The position numbers and the translations under genes were made by a program. This document shows positions 12,301-22,298 of a stretch of 64,000 nt of DNA, piece after piece. The notes beneath the pieces were generated by a model. The model was not told where the DNA came from. It worked only from the letters and a program-made list of their open reading frames with translations, and ran no database searches. Every line of letters begins with the position of its first letter. Position 1 is the first letter of the stretch. Source of the DNA: Oenanthe sinensis. Its lineage: Eukaryota; Streptophyta; Magnoliopsida; Apiales; Apiaceae. The stretch is taken from assembly GCA_028671895.1 (NCBI GenBank), contig CM053794.1, positions 19,144,501-19,208,500 on the forward strand, read 5' to 3'.

Positions 12301-13593
12301 TAAACCTGCAAATTTAGTGATGTAAATTAAGTGGTGCAAGTATAAAACTTTATCAAACAATGACGTCTCTATTTTATGGATTACCTCCTGGTTTGAGACT
12401 GAAAATTCCTGAAACTCAGAGAAGCTTGATATAGGATCTTTATATCTTGATCCTAAAAAATCCTTCCCACGTTTCTCTAAAAGTTTCCCAACATTCGTTA
12501 TTATTGCACTATCCCTAAGAACAAATAAATTGATTAATATTAATAATAACCTATCCAGCTGATTGTCTACCACTCAATTCCACTAATCACCTAGGTGTGA
12601 CTAGCATTCTCCCATATCAAGTTAAAGAAACTTAAAGAGTTGAATGCTTAAAATTCCTTTCAATATCTTATTTGTATTCTATCCTACTTTATTATGTAAA
12701 ACTTTCAATAACTTGTGAAGGACATGAATCCTGCATCACATATGCAACAGAGATAGATAAATAATACTTATCCATCAGCCAATTTTCTTGCAACTAAATT
12801 GTCACATGATAATGAGGGCTATTAAGTTCGACGAAAAATGCAAGCAATAATTAAGCTTTCAAGTTAATTTCAAGCCTTCATTACATATATATAATCACTC
12901 CTAGGCATAAAAAATTGGAAATAAATCAGTCTAGACAAAATTAATATGAAATGAAATTTCATCAAATTTTATCCTAGACCAAATTTGAAAAATCGTTTAG
13001 GGTTACTTTAACCGCTTAAGAGTTAGTCTAACCACCTACATCCATCTAGATATAATATTCGCTAAAAGTTACTTTAATCTCCTAAATTCTAAATTCGTCT
13101 AGCAATTTTTAAAAAAGCAAACCCGAAAACAAATACATTTTCCGATTTATAAGTTACTTATAAGATAACCAAATGGATAATCTTTAGTTATTTACATAAG
13201 AAAATCAATATTTCTGTAATAACATCAACACAGACAAAACTCTACTCAATTTTCTACACACCCCAACTAAAAAAAAGTCATCTTTATAAAAAATAATCAC
13301 AATTCACATACGAAACAAGAAGCATCAAGAAACACATACGGGTCGGGTATCCAAGCAGGGGGGTCGGGTCCAAAGTCCTTGTAGCACCCATAAAACATCA
13401 TTTGGTGAAGCAAGAAAGGCAATTTAGGTGTGAGGATGGTTGTAGAAATGGCCTGCCATGTCTGTGGAGTGGCAGGGCCGTAAATATGAATAATCTTGAT
13501 GAGTTTATTGTAAATTTCATGGGCAAGTTGTGAAGTTACTCCGGTGGATTCTATGTCTGATAAGCTAATACAATCTAGACCTTTGTAAGCCAT
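3310..13593 (-). CDS. AAE17: Acyl-activating enzyme, AAE17/AAE18-like, peroxisomal
   Basis: Member of the ANL (acyl-CoA synthetase/AMP-binding) superfamily, expected to activate a carboxylic acid through an acyl-AMP to an acyl-CoA; the natural substrate is not known. I read 14 exons: 13340-13593, 12385-12514, 12037-12305, 11544-11748, 10977-11017, 10768-10893, 9580-9653, 8187-8407, 6896-6990, 6520-6736, 5512-5637, 5328-5426, 3509-3721, 3310-3420. Phases agree throughout and give 726 residues, close to the Arabidopsis protein as I recall it. Visible motifs are the AMP-binding loop FSSGTTGDPK (from about residue 360, split over exons 7 and 8), GGTEIGG (about 503-509), RADDTMNLGGIK (608-619) and a C-terminal lysine in PRTATNKVMRR (Lys707). 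The protein ends in SKL, a canonical PTS1 peroxisome signal. The start ATG begins MAYKGLD, as in the family. The introns carry a solo LTR and a MITE. Choice of AAE17 over AAE18 is by N-terminal resemblance from memory. Confidence 0.9.
3873..4127. mobile_element. Stowaway-like MITE in AAE17 intron 12
   Basis: A 255-bp element bounded by TA dinucleotides (3871-3872 and 4128-4129). The left end is TTCCCTCTGTCCCATTTT and the right end is its near-perfect inverse, AAAATGGGACAGAGGGAG. This is the classic CTCCCTC(T/C)GTCCC terminus of plant Stowaway (Tc1/mariner) MITEs. It has no coding capacity. Confidence 0.9.
4199..4457 (-). mobile_element. Solo LTR (259 bp) with exact 5-bp target duplication
   Basis: On the minus strand the unit begins TGTTAAATATCAGC and ends AAATTGCA, so it has the TG..CA ends of an LTR. 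It is flanked by identical ATTAT on both sides (4194-4198 and 4458-4462). A TATA-like element (TATATAAAG on the minus strand, near 4330) sits inside it and sets the orientation. There is no internal retroelement sequence, so this is a solo LTR left by recombination between two LTRs. It lies in the same AAE17 intron as the Stowaway MITE, about 70 bp away. Confidence 0.82.
7810..7975. repeat. Tandem duplication of about 92 bp in AAE17 intron 8
   Basis: Two diverged copies share ATTTAATACTCA(G/A)AAATTTTCATTTTTA and, further on, CACAAGTTC(C/A)TAA(C/T)TTTAATGTT. The period is about 92 bp. A plus-strand reading frame across it (7708-8025) is a by-product and has no recognisable protein. Confidence 0.6.
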
Positions 13594-14530
13594 GTCTGAA
13601 AATTTTTAGTTCCCAAGATTGATGTCTATCTAGTATCTACACATATACGTACAGACATACAGTGTCGTGTGTATACACGTAGACCATTATTGGATATGGG
13701 TACAGTAGATGGTTGTTGACTAACAGAATGAGTAGTTATCCAATAATTTCAGGATGGTCTTTTTAAATATACTTCGGCTTTTAAATATCATTTTCTGATT
13801 ATTATTTTAGTTAAGGTTAATATTAATATTTTTTATTAATAAATTATTAAAGAAAATAAATTTATTAATATTATTTAAAATTTTCTCATAATTTTGATAA
13901 AAAGTTTAAATATTTTTATAGCGGAACCGGGCTGGAACTGACTCCGTTACTGTTAGTAAAATTTTATATTTCAATCTTGTTAAAATTATAAAAGTTAGTA
14001 AAAAGAATTAATTTTAACCCATAATTGTACTAGTTCAGTTCGGTTAGTTTATAATTATGGTTCCGATGTTTTTTTCATTGTTTTCCAAGATTGTAGGTAA
14101 ATTGTAGCCTGTTTAAATTGGCTAAAATTGTACATAATTGCTTCCAAGAGCTAATATATAACTCTATATTTTGAGGGACAAGTATATTTCATTCCTTTAC
14201 ATCATTTTGATAGGATCAAACTTAAGGTGACAAGTTATTTTTGTAGTGAAGGATAAGCTGGAGGTTTAACACTTATGAAACAATACATGTCTCTTAAAAC
14301 TGAGACCATTTTTCTATACCCTTTTCCATTTAAAGGCACATTTTGCATTTTTAGAATAAAGAAGTTCATGAACAATAGTATAATTTCAAAAATATAGAAA
14401 CACTAATGATCATAGTAGTTCTCATTCTCAACATTTGGTAAAGAATTTCATGACAGGATCACAACAAGACTCTAATCTAAATAAAGAATGTACTTCGGAA
14501 ACCTTAATATTTGACATTAGGAGAGATTTG
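13594..14530. other. Spacer between AAE17 start and CAS stop
   Basis: Both neighbours read leftwards, so this 937-bp AT-rich stretch is the CAS 3' flank followed by the AAE17 promoter. Close to the AAE17 ATG (13625-13690) the minus strand carries ACGTGTATAC and a GTATATGTG run, which could serve as an ACGT-core element and a TATA box, but neither is proven. I see no other gene or repeat here. Confidence 0.5.
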
Positions 14531-17448
14531 TTAATCCGAGAGCAACTTAGTAGAACTGGTTGTTCCAAATCGCCTTGCAGGTATGATCCGGGATGGTGAT
14601 AGAACCTGTGCGAAAGATAGATTGTACGAATCTGTTCCTAATCGACTCTGCAACCACCCTTTGCTTCCGGAGAAACCATCAGCCACTATCCAGCAGTTTT
14701 TAAAGCCTAGGCTTGTTAGTACTTTAGCAACTATTTTTGCTGAATCTGAGTAGCTGGAATTTTTAAAAAATTATTTAGTAAACATACAACACATCGAAAA
14801 TTAGGGGGAAAGTGGATTGATTTATATATATACATAGACAAAAAGCTTGATAAAGAATCAAGCATTGATATATGGAAATGACAAGATGAAGGAAGGTGTA
14901 GAAAGAACATACGTGCCCAAAATCACAATGTTGGAACCTTTACCAATCTTCTTGAGGTAAGAAACCTTGATAGCTGCTAATTCAGCTTCTAGCTTCTTAG
15001 AGTCTCTGACAAGGCCTCTAAGTTTGCTAGGCAATTCTTCCAAACTGAATATTAGAAGAATAAATATTATCAGGTAGCTGTATAAATCAAGAATGAAGTT
15101 GCAGTTTGAAAACTATTTAACATATGATCAGCTTTTTAGTATTAATTAGACTCTATTAGTCCATCTGACAGGTGCTACTTTAAATATCAATTTCCTTGTC
15201 AAGGAAAACTAAGCTCCATTCTCTTACATGATCCTAATACGATAAAACATAAACAATGCTTAAGATTAGATAAATCAGAAAAAGCTAAAATGACTTAGTT
15301 GAAGAATCAAGTTCACTTACGGGATGGAGATCATTTTGTTCTGGACATTTGAAGGGAGACGTGGAATGCCAGCCTTATCCTTGTCCTTCTCTGATCTAAT
15401 GTCAATCAAAATGTAATTCTTTGTAGATATGAGATCAAGTGTTTGAGCAGGAGTGAGCCCGCCTAGAAAGTGAAATGCAACATTAAAATCAGTTGCAAGT
15501 AGAATATGCACAATACATCTAAAGAATCATTATTATTTAGCAAATTTCAATTCATGTCGAACACAAATCTCTCTCACTACTAGAGTTATGCCATTGTGTC
15601 AGTTTTCAATATGAGCTGTGATTTAATAATGTCTATATGTTTTTTCTATTACCAGTTCTTAATATTCTTTTTTTATGGTAAAACATATCTTGTTTTTGCT
15701 AAAATGAAGAGATTTTTGATCTAGGTAAAACAAATGGAGAAGTACCAGCTTACCTTTGTATCCACGAAAGTTAAAAGAAATGACAGACAAGACAGGAGGA
15801 AGTAGCAAATATGCAAGAAATAATGCTCCACCAGTCCCTGCAAGCACCACAGGGTCGGTTGAAATGATGGTTTCAGCAGTTGATGATGCTATAGGCTTGG
15901 CGACTTCTATTGCCTTTGTAGTTTGTTGAGCTGCATCAGCAACTGTCTACAAACTAGAAACAGTTAGAATTCTCAGGATTTTCATGTATATCTACATATG
16001 AAATTATAATCACATTTGAAGTAACTTGCTTGTAAATTACTTCCATCAGACTCGACCAAATCTTAATGTTATGTATGAATTAAACTGGGAAGGGTAACAT
16101 GTATTGTACAAAGACCTTAATTCTACTCCATAGAGTAGAGAGACAATATTAATCATACCAAACCAGATATATAAAGTATATCTCACTCGGAAGTGGAAAA
16201 AATATACGCGGACCTTACACCTACTTCATGGAGTAGAGAGAATATTAATAATACTATCGGTTTATTTTTCATTGCAAGTCCCATCCTATAAATCAGCTCT
16301 GTAAATTTTTGCAACATGTATATATAATGATCCTGTATTGACATTTGCTTCATTTACCAAGGGCAGCTTATCCCTTTCCAGCATGTTCAATTCGATGGAT
16401 CTTGACCCAAAAAGCTCAAACAGATCTTTAAATACAATAAGTAAATTTGTCTTATAAGGTCAGAGCAATGATGAGCCTATATGATTCAAACAGTGTCCTG
16501 TCAAAAAATGACGAGTTTCCTTGCAAATTGTTGAACTTCTAATTTACTTGTCAAGAGCATTATTGTCAAAATACAACTCAACATTGCTTTTGAAAGCCAA
16601 ACAGGGTTTTTCCATGGCCCTAATCCCGATACTAACACATATGCCATTGAGGCTCAAACACTCAAAGTCTTGTAGCAAGAGAAGAGGGATATCCACTAGA
16701 CTAATGCTATAATGCTAGGGATGTTTTAAGAGTTTCATAAAGACAGTACAACTATCTAACATTCAGGATACACCGATATAGCAAGCTTTATAAAATTTGA
16801 ATGGAAAATATGAAGTTTCACAATGTAGAAAATAAACAAAAATCTTACGCAATATCAAATTAAAAGAAAATTGAAAACCTTAGCAGCAGTTTGCATATCA
16901 AATCCAGAGCTTTGCATTATTGCTTCTTGGGCTTTCTTGGAGGCCTCTGAAATTGTAGGAAAAGCAATCTTCCCAGCCTGGTCTCCAGCTTGCTGCAAAA
17001 TAGGCAATGCTGCATCGACCCCCGGCTTCACCGCTTCAGACACAACTCCAAAAACTTTGCCTAAAACATCAAAAACATTGGAACCCACTTCTTGAACTTG
17101 ACCAATTGTATCTTCAACCTACAAAAAATGATCAAGAAACCCAATATTACCATAATGGGTACTAATGTGCACAATAACCCTATACATAAATTCAAGAAAC
17201 TGAATGATTTATGAAGTAAAGTTACTAACTTGAGTGATGGATGAGACAATTTGTTCTTTGGGTAGGCTAAGAGCTTTGGCATCCAATGGAGCAGTGAAGA
17301 GAGCAATCAAAGAAAGTGTGTTTGTTGTAGAAATAGAGACAGATTTGGGCTTGAAAATTTGTGGCTTTTGTGTTGTTTTAGAGGTTGATGAAGTTCTGGG
17401 TGGTGATGAAATGGGTGGTCTTGCTGTGGCTGAAGCTCTCAAGGCCAT
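14531..17448 (-). CDS. CAS: Calcium-sensing receptor, chloroplast thylakoid
   Basis: Nuclear gene for the thylakoid membrane protein CAS, known in Arabidopsis to take part in calcium signalling, stomatal closure and light acclimation. Six exons: 17230-17448, 16879-17118, 15754-15946, 15321-15462, 14913-15044, 14531-14753; phases agree and give 382 residues, close to the Arabidopsis protein as I recall it. Residues 1 to about 58 are a Ser/Thr-rich chloroplast transit peptide. The middle part is the CAS-specific domain with the signature SEASKKAQEA. A membrane segment rich in Ala, Leu and Val lies near residues 186-208, before the conserved SFNFRGYKG. The rest is a rhodanese-like fold (DIRSEKDKDKAGIPRLPSN). 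The usual catalytic cysteine is absent: the loop reads LGTYSDSAK, so sulfurtransferase activity is not expected, as in the family. The short Thr/Ser-rich tail (FGTTSSTKLLSD) corresponds to the region phosphorylated in Arabidopsis. Upstream in-frame codons include GTG but no ATG, so 17448 is the start. Confidence 0.95.
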
Positions 17449-17894
17449 TGCTATAATGCTATGGCCTTTTGCCACTAGTCACTTGGTCACTAAAAATTTA
17501 ATGAGAGAGAGAGAGAGAAACAGAGAATCTGATAAGAAATGTCAAAAATTTTATTGGTCAAGTATATGCAAGGTGGAAAAGTGAAAAGATATTGAAGCCA
17601 CACAAATATGTGAGATGAGGATTGGGGAATCCTGGGAGTTAAGCCATGATATTAGCTGTATTGCATGATGAAATTACCACTTCCCTTGCATATTCTTTCT
17701 TATCAACACATTATCTATACAGTAGCTATATTCTAACCACTGAATTGTCACTTGTTTATGGCTTCATGCACCTTATTAGGCCTAGGTTCTGATTATGTGG
17801 GATCAAATTCTGAAGTAGGGGTCCCATGAAAGCACAAGATATTTGTTCTTATCATGCAGTACTTGTTGAGTACTTGTTGTGTATTAGTTTGAAG
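17449..17894 (-). promoter_or_regulatory. CAS 5' flank with GA-rich leader
   Basis: Just upstream of the CAS ATG there is a (GA)n run (plus strand 17502-17520), a GATAAG I-box-like word on the plus strand near 17530, and a CCAAT box on the minus strand near 17550. Such elements are common in photosynthesis genes, but function here is inferred. A hAT transposon begins only about 450 bp from the start codon. Confidence 0.4.
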
Positions 17895-19671
17895 TAGGGC
17901 TGCAAATGAACAGAGCCGTTCGTGAACAAAATTCGAGCTCGGCTCGTTTAAGTGAGCTCGACTCTGTTCGTTTATTAAAAGAACCTGATCTTGAACATAA
18001 AAATCCGCTCGGTTAGTAAATGAACCCGAGCCGAGCTTTATGCATGTTCGGCTCGAGCTCGGCTCGTTTAGCTCGGGATCGGCTCGAGCTCGTCTAGCTC
18101 GGCTCGGATAAAATTTATATATATTATAAATAAAAAAAATATTATGAATAATTTAAATATTTATATCATATTTAATATATTAATGTTTATATGAAATTAT
18201 TCATATTATATATATATTGTTAATGTTTATTTATATTTAATATATTAATATTTATATATACCGTCTAAAATATTTATAGTTTGATTATGTATTTGTGTAA
18301 ATTGTGAATCTGTGATGTACTGATGTGTCTTAATTCTTGAACATTTTATTTTTAAAATCTCTAAATATAATAATTAACACAAATTCAAATTTTATATTAT
18401 GTTTTTATTATGATATGTATAAATATATACACACACACATATATTATAATGTATTTACATTTGATTATTTGAATCATATTTAATATATTAATTTTTATGT
18501 GACTATATATATATACATACATAATTTTATAATCTTTTAATTTTCTTAAATTGATTACAATCTCATTTTAGAAAATGAATATCAATTTTATTTAATTTAT
18601 CAAAATTAAAAAATTGATTAAACCATGCCATTTTTCTCACAAGTCACAACACAAATATGAAATTTGGAATTCAACATCAAGAATTAAAAAAAACAACTTA
18701 TGAATTGATCATAATTAAATATGTTACATTTGTATTATTATACATAATATATATATATATATATTAATAAATATAATACATTAAATTTGGGAATATCATT
18801 AAATTAAATATATCTTGACATCTGTACGGTTGGATCGTCGAGAAATATTTTTAAAAAAATGGAAATGACAAAACACTAGTTACGAATTCTAGTTAATATA
18901 GTAGTGATATACTAAGATCTCCGACCAAATTAATTTTATATTTTTTTAAAATTTGAAAATATCATTATATTAGATATATCTTGACATCCGTACGGTTGGA
19001 TTGTCGAGAAATATTTTAAAAGAATAGAAACAACAATTCGTGACAATGCACTAGTTACGAGTACTAGTCAATATAGTAGTGATATACTAAGATCTCCAAC
19101 CAAATTAATTTTTTTTTTTAAATTTGGGGATATCATTATATTATATATATCTTGACATTCATATGGTTGGATTGTAGAGAAATATTTTTAGAAAAATAGA
19201 AACAATAATTCGTGACAAAACACTAGTTACGAGTACTAGTCAAGTAGTCAATATAGTAATGATATACTAGAATCTTCAACCAAATTAATTTTTTAAAATT
19301 TGGGAATATCATTATATTAAGTATATCTTGACATCCGTACAGTTGGATCGTCGAGAAATATTTCTTAAAAAATAGAAACAACAATCCGTAAAAGTTATTT
19401 TTATTAATTGGACTTAATTGAGTAAAAAATATTTGTTTTGTTAGCGAACAACTCGATTCGGCTCGGACTCGGTTCGAATTCGACTCGACTCGGACCCGAC
19501 TCGATTTGTTCGCGAAAAACTCGTGTTCGGCTCGTTTATTAGGAAACTCGGCTCGACTCGGTTCGTTTTAAAAAAAAGTCAAACTCGGCTCGGTTCTGTT
19601 CGTTTAAAAAAAAGACAAACTCGGCTCGGCTCGGGCAAAACTCGGCTCGACTCTGTTCGTTTGCAGCCCTA
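17895..19671. mobile_element. hAT-superfamily non-autonomous element, 1.8 kb
   Basis: The ends are TAGGGCTGCAAATGAACAG and its inverse CTGTTCGTTTGCAGCCCTA, flanked by an exact 8-bp target duplication GTTTGAAG (17887-17894 and 19672-19679). Eight-base duplications and this end sequence are typical of hAT elements. Both subterminal regions are packed with the word GGCTCG or its inverse (17935-18110 and 19450-19660), as expected for transposase-binding sites. The interior is very AT-rich with no transposase gene and contains a four-unit tandem repeat, listed separately. Confidence 0.88.
18790..19385. repeat. Four-copy tandem repeat inside the hAT element
   Basis: Units of about 165-178 bp start near 18790, 18955, 19126 and 19303. 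Each carries ATATCATTA(T/A)ATTA, TATCTTGACAT(C/T), a GGTTGGAT(C/T)GT core, then GAGAAATATTT. The first three also have CACTAGTTACGA followed by TAGTGATATACTA or a close variant. The copies are imperfect, so the array is old. It may be an amplified binding or replication-slippage unit within the element. Confidence 0.75.
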
Positions 19672-19934
19672 GTTTGAAGCTTTTAGAGCAAGTGCGAATA
19701 CGGGGAGCCCAAGTCCTCTGCCAAAGTCTGATTTTATTGTGCCACCTAAACAATTGTGGGCCTATCAAATAAGTTGGATTGCCCGTTCCAATGCAGAGCC
19801 CGAGTCTAAGTTTTGTGTAGGTCATGCTTGATCCATTCTAATCATATTATATGTTACATTTTCTTTCTTTTTGCTAACCATATTGAATGTTATATTTAAT
19901 TAGTAATATGATTTCTTTTTGCTAAGCGTATTGA

Positions 19935-20264
19935 GGCCTGGTTTGACATTGTTGTTGCAGACGGTTACAACAGCTTTTTGCCGAAAAGATGTCAGGATTG
20001 TGTTTGGTAAAATCCAAAAACTGTTGTCTGTAAAAGCACTTTTGGTCTAAAAGTTGCTGTTAGATAAAACAAGTCCCCAATACTTTTAGAAAAAACTGTT
20101 TTCAGCTTTCGGAGGGAGTAACTACCAGTTTTATCAAAAAATATTCCCAAAAACATTATTTTTATATATTATAAATTAAAAAAATATCAAACAATCATCT
20201 GATTTTCCTGACAGCATTTTTTTTCACAGCACAGCAGTTTTTAACAGCAATCTCAAACGAAGCC
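19935..20264. mobile_element. Tourist-like MITE inside the Harbinger 3' flank
   Basis: A 330-bp element starting GGCCTGGTTTGACATTG and ending with the inverse of GGCTTCGTTTGAGATTG, with a 3-bp TGA duplication at 19932-19934 and 20265-20267. The end sequence GGCCTNGTTTG is typical of Tourist (PIF/Harbinger) MITEs. The empty site can be read from a nearby copy of the flank: ATTGAATGTTATATTTAA occurs intact at about 19851, and split around this insertion. No coding capacity. Confidence 0.8.
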
Positions 20265-20267
20265 TGA

Positions 20268-20994
20268 ATGTTATATTTAATTAGTAATATGATAAAGAGA
20301 AATTATCAAACATACTACTTTTTAAGGGGTTTTTTGCAAATTTATGATTTTCTATTTTTTTTTGCAAAAATACGGTTTGCAACCAAAAGCAACTAGTTGC
20401 AACTTATTTTTCTATTTTTCAAAAAAAATAATCAAAAAAATCATTTAAGGTTGCTTTTATTTGCATTTAAGGTTGCTTGAAATTGTTTTTGGTTACATTT
20501 TAATTTTAATCGTGCAACTTGTTAAGCAATGTATTATGCAACCAAAAAATAATTATTTTGACTGAATTTTAAAATTGCATTTGTGGTTGATTTCGGTTGA
20601 TTCCAGTTACAAATATGGTTCCAATTTACAAAACTGTATTTTTGCACTTTTTTATGAAAAAACGTATTTTTATAATTTTTTAAAAAAATCATATTTTTGC
20701 AAAATATTTTTCAAAAATTCAGTATTTTTTGCAAAAAAAAATTACCCACAAATATTTTTCAAAAACACCTATGATAAATATTCTACTCTTTATTTTTAAT
20801 AAAATGATTTCAATAATCTAAAACTTAAAATTTTTAATATGAATGAAATTAAAAATAAAACACGATTTATAATTAAAATGCATTACATATTTTAAAAGAA
20901 AAAAACATTACAAGAACAATTTAATTTAAAACATTACATTTCAAACAAATTAGCCACTATTATGAAACCTTGAGATATGTCCAACCAGGTCGGA
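20268..20994. other. AT-rich 3' flank of the Harbinger element
   Basis: Non-coding. It contains repeated T(5-8)GCAAA and AAAATATTTTTCAAAAA words and several GTTGCAACC-type short palindromes between about 20380 and 20530. This may be part of the Harbinger untranslated region or a further small degenerate insertion; I could not find paired ends with a target duplication. The plus-strand frame 20575-20799 is low-complexity and not a gene. Confidence 0.4.
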
Positions 20995-21663
20995 TTATAG
21001 TTGACGATGTTTTTGTCTGTCACGAAGTTTGATATTTCTCTCAATATACATTTCATAAGAAGCTAAAGGTTCTTCGCCTAAATTTGGAGGTGGTAAGTCA
21101 TTTGTTGCATCATCGTAAGATGGTAAAGGAACAAAGGGAGCGGCATATGTGTTTCTTTCATCTTCAACAATCATATTATGTAGTATAATACATGCTCTTA
21201 TTATTTTAGCGAGATCTGCTCTATCCTGGATTCTTGTTGGACCGCGTACAATTGCAAATCGAGACTGCAATACGCCGAATTATCTTTCTACATTTTTCGT
21301 TGGCTTTCTTGATATTTGGAAAACAATTTTCTCTTCTCACCCTGCGGACGTGAAATTGTTTTCATGAACGTAGCCCATTCCGGATAGGTTCTGTCTATTA
21401 GATAGTACCTCATGTTATAGTGTTTAGTTGTTACCGTTTAAATTATAATTTATCTTGGGAGAACGACCTTCTAGTACATCATCAAATGCCGGTAACCGGT
21501 CTAACACATTTATGTCGTTATTAGAACCAGTAACTCCTAAAAATTCATATCATATCCATAGGTTCGATGAGGCAACATCTTCAAGTAATATTGTTGGAAC
21601 TCCTTTATGACCACTCATGAACATCCATTTCCATACTTTAGCGCAATTTTTCCATTGCTAGTG
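20995..21663 (-). pseudogene. Harbinger transposase, C-terminal half
   Basis: Minus-strand remains of a PIF/Harbinger DDE transposase. The last part is intact in frame (20995-21270): FAIVRGPTRIQDRADLAKI, then ACIILHNMIVEDER, the typical end of plant Harbinger transposases. Upstream, up to the copia insertion, the frames give GHKGVPTILLEDVASSNLW, then GVTGSNNDINVLDRLP, with frameshifts and stops between. Directly beside the copia insertion the expected Trp codon of the H-W-x-W motif is a TAG stop. The rest of the gene continues across the copia element at 33948. Confidence 0.85.
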
Positions 21664-21668
21664 TATGT

Positions 21669-22205
21669 TGTTTTCCCAGACGATAATCTATTATAGAAGG
21701 GGGGGGTTGAATATAATAGTATCAAGTTAATCGATTTTAAACACAAGTATGTAAAGAAGTGCAGCTTTGTATTGATATTTAAACTGTGTACAAGAACTCT
21801 CTCAAGAAAATCTATGTTCTTAAGAGCTGTTAGGTTATGAAAATAATATATCTTTAATGTTTTAATAATGTTAACTTATTCCTGTGTTTATATAGACATA
21901 GTTACAATTCAATTACAAAACAGATTATGAAAAGAATAGCTTTCATAAGGTAATTTGACTTGCATTCGAGTTCCTTCTTCACTATCCAAATCATACTCCA
22001 ATTTGTCTATTTCCTTAACAAATTCTGATTGTAAACTTTGTCGGTTGTCATTCTTTGATTGAGCATTCTCTGTTAGAGTAAACTTTGATTGAGTATTATC
22101 TGATAGAGTAAACTCTGACCGACAGCTTCCTATTCTCTAATGATGTCAGTAATTACAAACTCTGTTCTGGTATTCTATGACAGCATCAGTGTTTATTTTC
22201 TAACA
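21669..22205 (-). repeat. 3' LTR of the copia element
   Basis: 537 bp; on the minus strand it starts TGTTAGAAAATAAACACTG and ends GGGAAAACA, the usual TG..CA borders. A TATA-like TATATAAAC lies on the minus strand near 21893. It is longer than the other LTR chiefly because of extra bases around 22060-22080. Confidence 0.9.
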
Positions 22206-22223
22206 ATCTCCCCCAATTTATGC
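22206..22223 (-). other. Polypurine tract of the copia element
   Basis: Directly before the 3' LTR the minus strand reads AAATTGGGGGAGAT. A purine-rich run at this place primes plus-strand DNA synthesis in LTR retrotransposons. Confidence 0.8.
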
Positions 22224-22298
22224 TTTATTGAGTAAAGCATAAATTTCACTTATGATGTCAGAAATATGGATAAATGCATCAGAGTTGGACCTTCTTTC

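Noticed and set aside
18790..19385. Spaced repeats that might suggest a CRISPR array
   Set aside because: Units are about 170 bp, diverged along their whole length, inside a plant hAT element; no short identical repeats with unique spacers.
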